Virus record (IMG/VR): IMGVR_UViG_3300017755_000046
Location: 1 to 31,691 of that record
Source of the DNA: a virus
DNA: 31,691 nucleotides
Strand: one strand, 5' to 3'
The notes under the pieces were generated by a model. It had not been told where the DNA came from. It saw nothing but the letters and a program-made list of their open reading frames with translations, and did no database searches. Positions within the stretch are counted from its first letter, which is position 1; each line of letters opens with the position of its first letter. A program made the position numbers and the translations under genes. Positions 30,371-31,691 of the stretch are shown piece after piece.

Positions 30371-30624
30371 TGACCAAGGAAGAATACGACTTTGAGGTTC
30401 TGAATTATTATTACCTTGCTTTGGTTGATTTACTGATGGGTGTTACCTATCAAGAGATATCAATCCAAATGAAGGACTTTGAATCTTTAGAGTTATATGA
30501 AGCTTGTGCTGGTGTAAAGAAAGCATTGGAGCAAGCAGACAAGTGTACTATAAAAGAAATACAATTAGAAGTTAATCGAGTAGAATTAGAACTAGAAAAA
30601 CAAAAAGACATATATGAAAATTAG
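30370..30624 (+). CDS. Helical acidic protein, unknown (84 aa)
   Basis: An 84-residue helical protein: MTKEEYDFEVLNYYYLALVD, then LLMGVTYQEISIQMKDFESL, and a coiled-coil end with IQLEVNRVELELEKQKDIYE. ATG 30370 overlaps the exonuclease stop. Its frame is also open upstream through the eight-T run, so a -1 shift would fuse it to the exonuclease. It may be a small partner of the exonuclease. No family is recognised. Confidence 0.52.
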   Translation: MTKEEYDFEVLNYYYLALVDLLMGVTYQEISIQMKDFESLELYEACAGVKKALEQADKCTIKEIQLEVNRVELELEKQKDIYEN

Positions 30625-31015
30625 AGAAATAAGAGAGCTTGTGGAAAGGGAACTTGATTTAGACTTAAGCCACCCTAGTAGATTAAGAGCTAGAGTATAT
30701 GCTAGAGCAGTATACTTTAAACTATGCAGACAGCATACGTTCTGTTCTCTTAGTGAGATAGGTATGTCTGTAGGTAGAGATCACGCCACAGTACTTCACG
30801 GAATCAAAATATTTGATGACGTGATTGTTGAGTACGAGATAAACTTATACGAGGTGTATGATAAACTCAATAAGCTTATATCTAAATGCACTAAGACTAG
30901 AGAGCGGGACATTAACCCGGAGAAGTATTATCGGAATAAGTATGCCGACCTACTGGTCGAGCATAGAACTCTGCTGAATGAATATAGAACCCTTATAACT
31001 AAAGAATATGTTTGA
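30614..31015 (+). CDS. Stand-alone DnaA domain IV-like DNA-binding protein
   Basis: A 133-residue protein with the DNA-binding domain of the bacterial initiator DnaA but no AAA+ ATPase domain. Residues 25-63 read RARVYARAVYFKLCRQHT, then SLSEIGMSVGRDHATVLHGI; GRDHATVLH is the DnaA signature (GRDHTTVLHA in bacteria). The last half is helical (NLYEVYDKLNKLIS..., KYADLLVEHRTLLNEYRTL). It could bind DnaA boxes to start phage replication, to tether host DnaA, or to interfere with host initiation. Overlaps neighbours on both sides. Confidence 0.8.
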   Translation: MKIREIRELVERELDLDLSHPSRLRARVYARAVYFKLCRQHTFCSLSEIGMSVGRDHATVLHGIKIFDDVIVEYEINLYEVYDKLNKLISKCTKTRERDINPEKYYRNKYADLLVEHRTLLNEYRTLITKEYV

Positions 31016-31079
31016 GACAATAGCTTTAATATTTTTGATAGGTATACTTATTTTATTGGTAATGTTATTTGTAGACTAA
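31008..31079 (+). CDS. 23-residue single-helix membrane microprotein
   Basis: MFETIALIFLIGILILLVML then FVD: almost all one hydrophobic helix. ATG 31008 overlaps the previous stop by eight bases; its TAA overlaps the next ATG at 31079 (TAATG). The coupling on both sides favours a real gene over chance. Its function is unknown; similar tiny membrane peptides can modulate a larger membrane protein or host envelope stress. Confidence 0.45.
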   Translation: MFETIALIFLIGILILLVMLFVD

Positions 31080-31321
31080 TGAATCCGAAAAACAAAATAC
31101 TAAACAAATACCTTCCAGACAATCAACACAGGACAGCCAAATCTGATCGTCATCAGAAAGACATCGTAGACCGATGGGTTAGTAGGAGTGATGCTGGCAT
31201 TAATAAAGACAAACTTATACAGCCAAAATACCTAAAGGAAAATAATCTTTGGGATTCAACTTGGTTGAAAGAAGAGAACCCAAAACTATGGGCAGAAAGA
31301 GAAAAACAAAAGAAGAAATAG
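31079..31321 (+). CDS. Small basic protein, unknown (80 aa)
   Basis: An 80-residue hydrophilic protein: MNPKNKILNKYLPDNQHRTA, then HQKDIVDRWVSRSDAGINKD and an end rich in Lys (AEREKQKKK). It overlaps the next gene by 34 bases in another frame. It contains three Trp near the end (NNLWDSTWLKEENPKLW). No family is recognised. Confidence 0.5.
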   Translation: MNPKNKILNKYLPDNQHRTAKSDRHQKDIVDRWVSRSDAGINKDKLIQPKYLKENNLWDSTWLKEENPKLWAEREKQKKK

Positions 31322-31572
31322 ATTACAGTATCATTAATCATTGGGCAGCCTCTTGGTGCGTTGTTAATGGCTATAAGATATATCCAATCCCTGCTGAGAA
31401 GTGTGTAGGTGAGTGTAAGAACTTCTACCTGGTCATCCAAAGGGGAACGGAAAAGAAAAGATCTAAACATATATACACAAAGATTGGCATCTCTAATAAA
31501 ACCTGGGAAGCTTACAATTGGATATTTAAAAAGCATATGAAAGCTTTTTATAAGAAACACGCTGATAAATAA
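31288..31572 (+). CDS. Small basic protein, unknown (94 aa)
   Basis: A 94-residue, strongly basic protein: MGRKRKTKEEIDYSIINHWA, a central CVVNGYKIYPIPAEKCVGEC with three Cys, then KHIYTKIGISNKTWEAYNWI and a Lys-rich end. I chose ATG 31288; longer readings start inside the previous gene. Basic composition and position ahead of the expected packaging genes suggest a DNA-associated protein. It is not recognised. It is the last complete gene of the early region. Confidence 0.48.
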   Translation: MGRKRKTKEEIDYSIINHWAASWCVVNGYKIYPIPAEKCVGECKNFYLVIQRGTEKKRSKHIYTKIGISNKTWEAYNWIFKKHMKAFYKKHADK

Positions 31573-31574
31573 TC

Positions 31575-31589
31575 AGTTATATTAGTATG
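31575..31589 (+). promoter_or_regulatory. Start-codon box AGTTATATTAGTATG
   Basis: Identical to the box at 13037-13051. It ends on the ATG of the last, truncated ORF, immediately after the early gene block, as would suit the first gene of the packaging/late region. Confidence 0.55.
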
Positions 31590-31691
31590 GGTAGAAAGCC
31601 GAAAGAGTTTAAGTACATTAAGAAGAACGATGGTCGTAGGAACAATGGTAGGAAGAAGGGAGATAAGCATTTCTTAGCCAATAAGGTTAAC
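31587..31691 (+). CDS. Truncated ORF at right edge; possible packaging-region gene
   Basis: An ATG on the conserved box opens a frame of 35 codons that is still open at the window end. MGRKPKEFKYIKKNDGRRNN then GRKKGDKHFLANKVN is highly basic, like the DNA-binding start of some small terminase or other nucleic-acid-binding proteins, but no family can be assigned from 35 residues. If the window ends were joined, the frame would close after four further codons, so a 39-residue peptide is possible. Confidence 0.4.
   Translation, partial: MGRKPKEFKYIKKNDGRRNNGRKKGDKHFLANKVN

Noticed and set aside
1-31691. tRNA genes, integrase, lysogeny repressor, insertion sequences
   Set aside because: Looked for and not seen; absence of lysogeny genes suggests a lytic phage, but missing sequence outside the window could change this.
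31587-31691. Calling the right-edge ORF a small terminase
   Set aside because: Only 35 basic residues are visible; position is suggestive but no motif supports the name.

Overview
The window is 31.7 kb of a tailed (siphovirus-like) bacteriophage. Every convincing gene is on the + strand, closely packed, and many start/stop codons overlap (ATGA, TAATG). The host is most likely a member of the Bacteroidetes, probably a flavobacterium. The reasons are: AT-rich DNA; starts preceded by A/T-rich sequence rather than AGGAGG-type ribosome binding sites; early promoters resembling the Bacteroidetes -33 TTTG / -7 TAnnTTTG pattern; and structural proteins that resemble what I know of flavobacterial siphophages. 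No integrase, CI-like repressor, tRNA or CRISPR array was found. No large terminase gene was found, so the window is probably an incomplete genome, with packaging genes expected just beyond the right end, although this cannot be proved here.

Layout. 1-358: gene-free leader with a tandem 49-bp repeat. 359-7802: tail genes, namely tail assembly chaperones with a likely programmed -1 frameshift on a T9 run, a tail terminator/neck pair, three related virion proteins, a large baseplate-type protein and the tape measure protein. 7837-15225: head and connector genes, namely an XkdF-like maturation protease with extra C-terminal modules, a protein of four 78-residue Ig-like repeats, an acidic scaffold-like protein, major capsid protein, major tail protein, portal and head-tail adaptor. 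15227-21791: small structural genes and adhesins (LamG-type fibre, VGIGTTSP-repeat fibre). 21820-23793: lysis cassette (two holin-type membrane proteins plus a third small one, an M15 endolysin, an overlapping spanin-like lipoprotein), ended by a strong terminator.

23794-24076 is a regulatory junction (terminator, 54-nt polypurine tract, inverted repeat over a promoter). 24077-31572 is the early/replication region: an M15-like protein that has lost two of three zinc ligands, an ERF annealing protein, an SSB-like protein, a RecA-fold ATPase, a RusA resolvase, a sigma-70-like factor, a PD-(D/E)XK-like protein, a MazG-like protein, a RecE-type exonuclease and a stand-alone DnaA domain IV protein, mixed with small unknown and single-helix membrane proteins. 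A truncated ORF runs off the right edge.

How it may work together: host-like promoters (TTTG-N19/20-TAnnTTGC) would drive early genes. ERF, exonuclease, SSB-like protein and RusA form a recombination-dependent replication set. A distinct 15-bp box, (A/G)GTTATAWTAGTATG, ends exactly on the start codon of four genes and may be a second promoter class giving leaderless mRNA, possibly read by the phage sigma-like factor. The most unusual points are this box, the catalytically degenerate M15 paralogue placed first in the early region, the duplicated and split virion gene cluster at 2036-3650, and the stand-alone DnaA DNA-binding domain.
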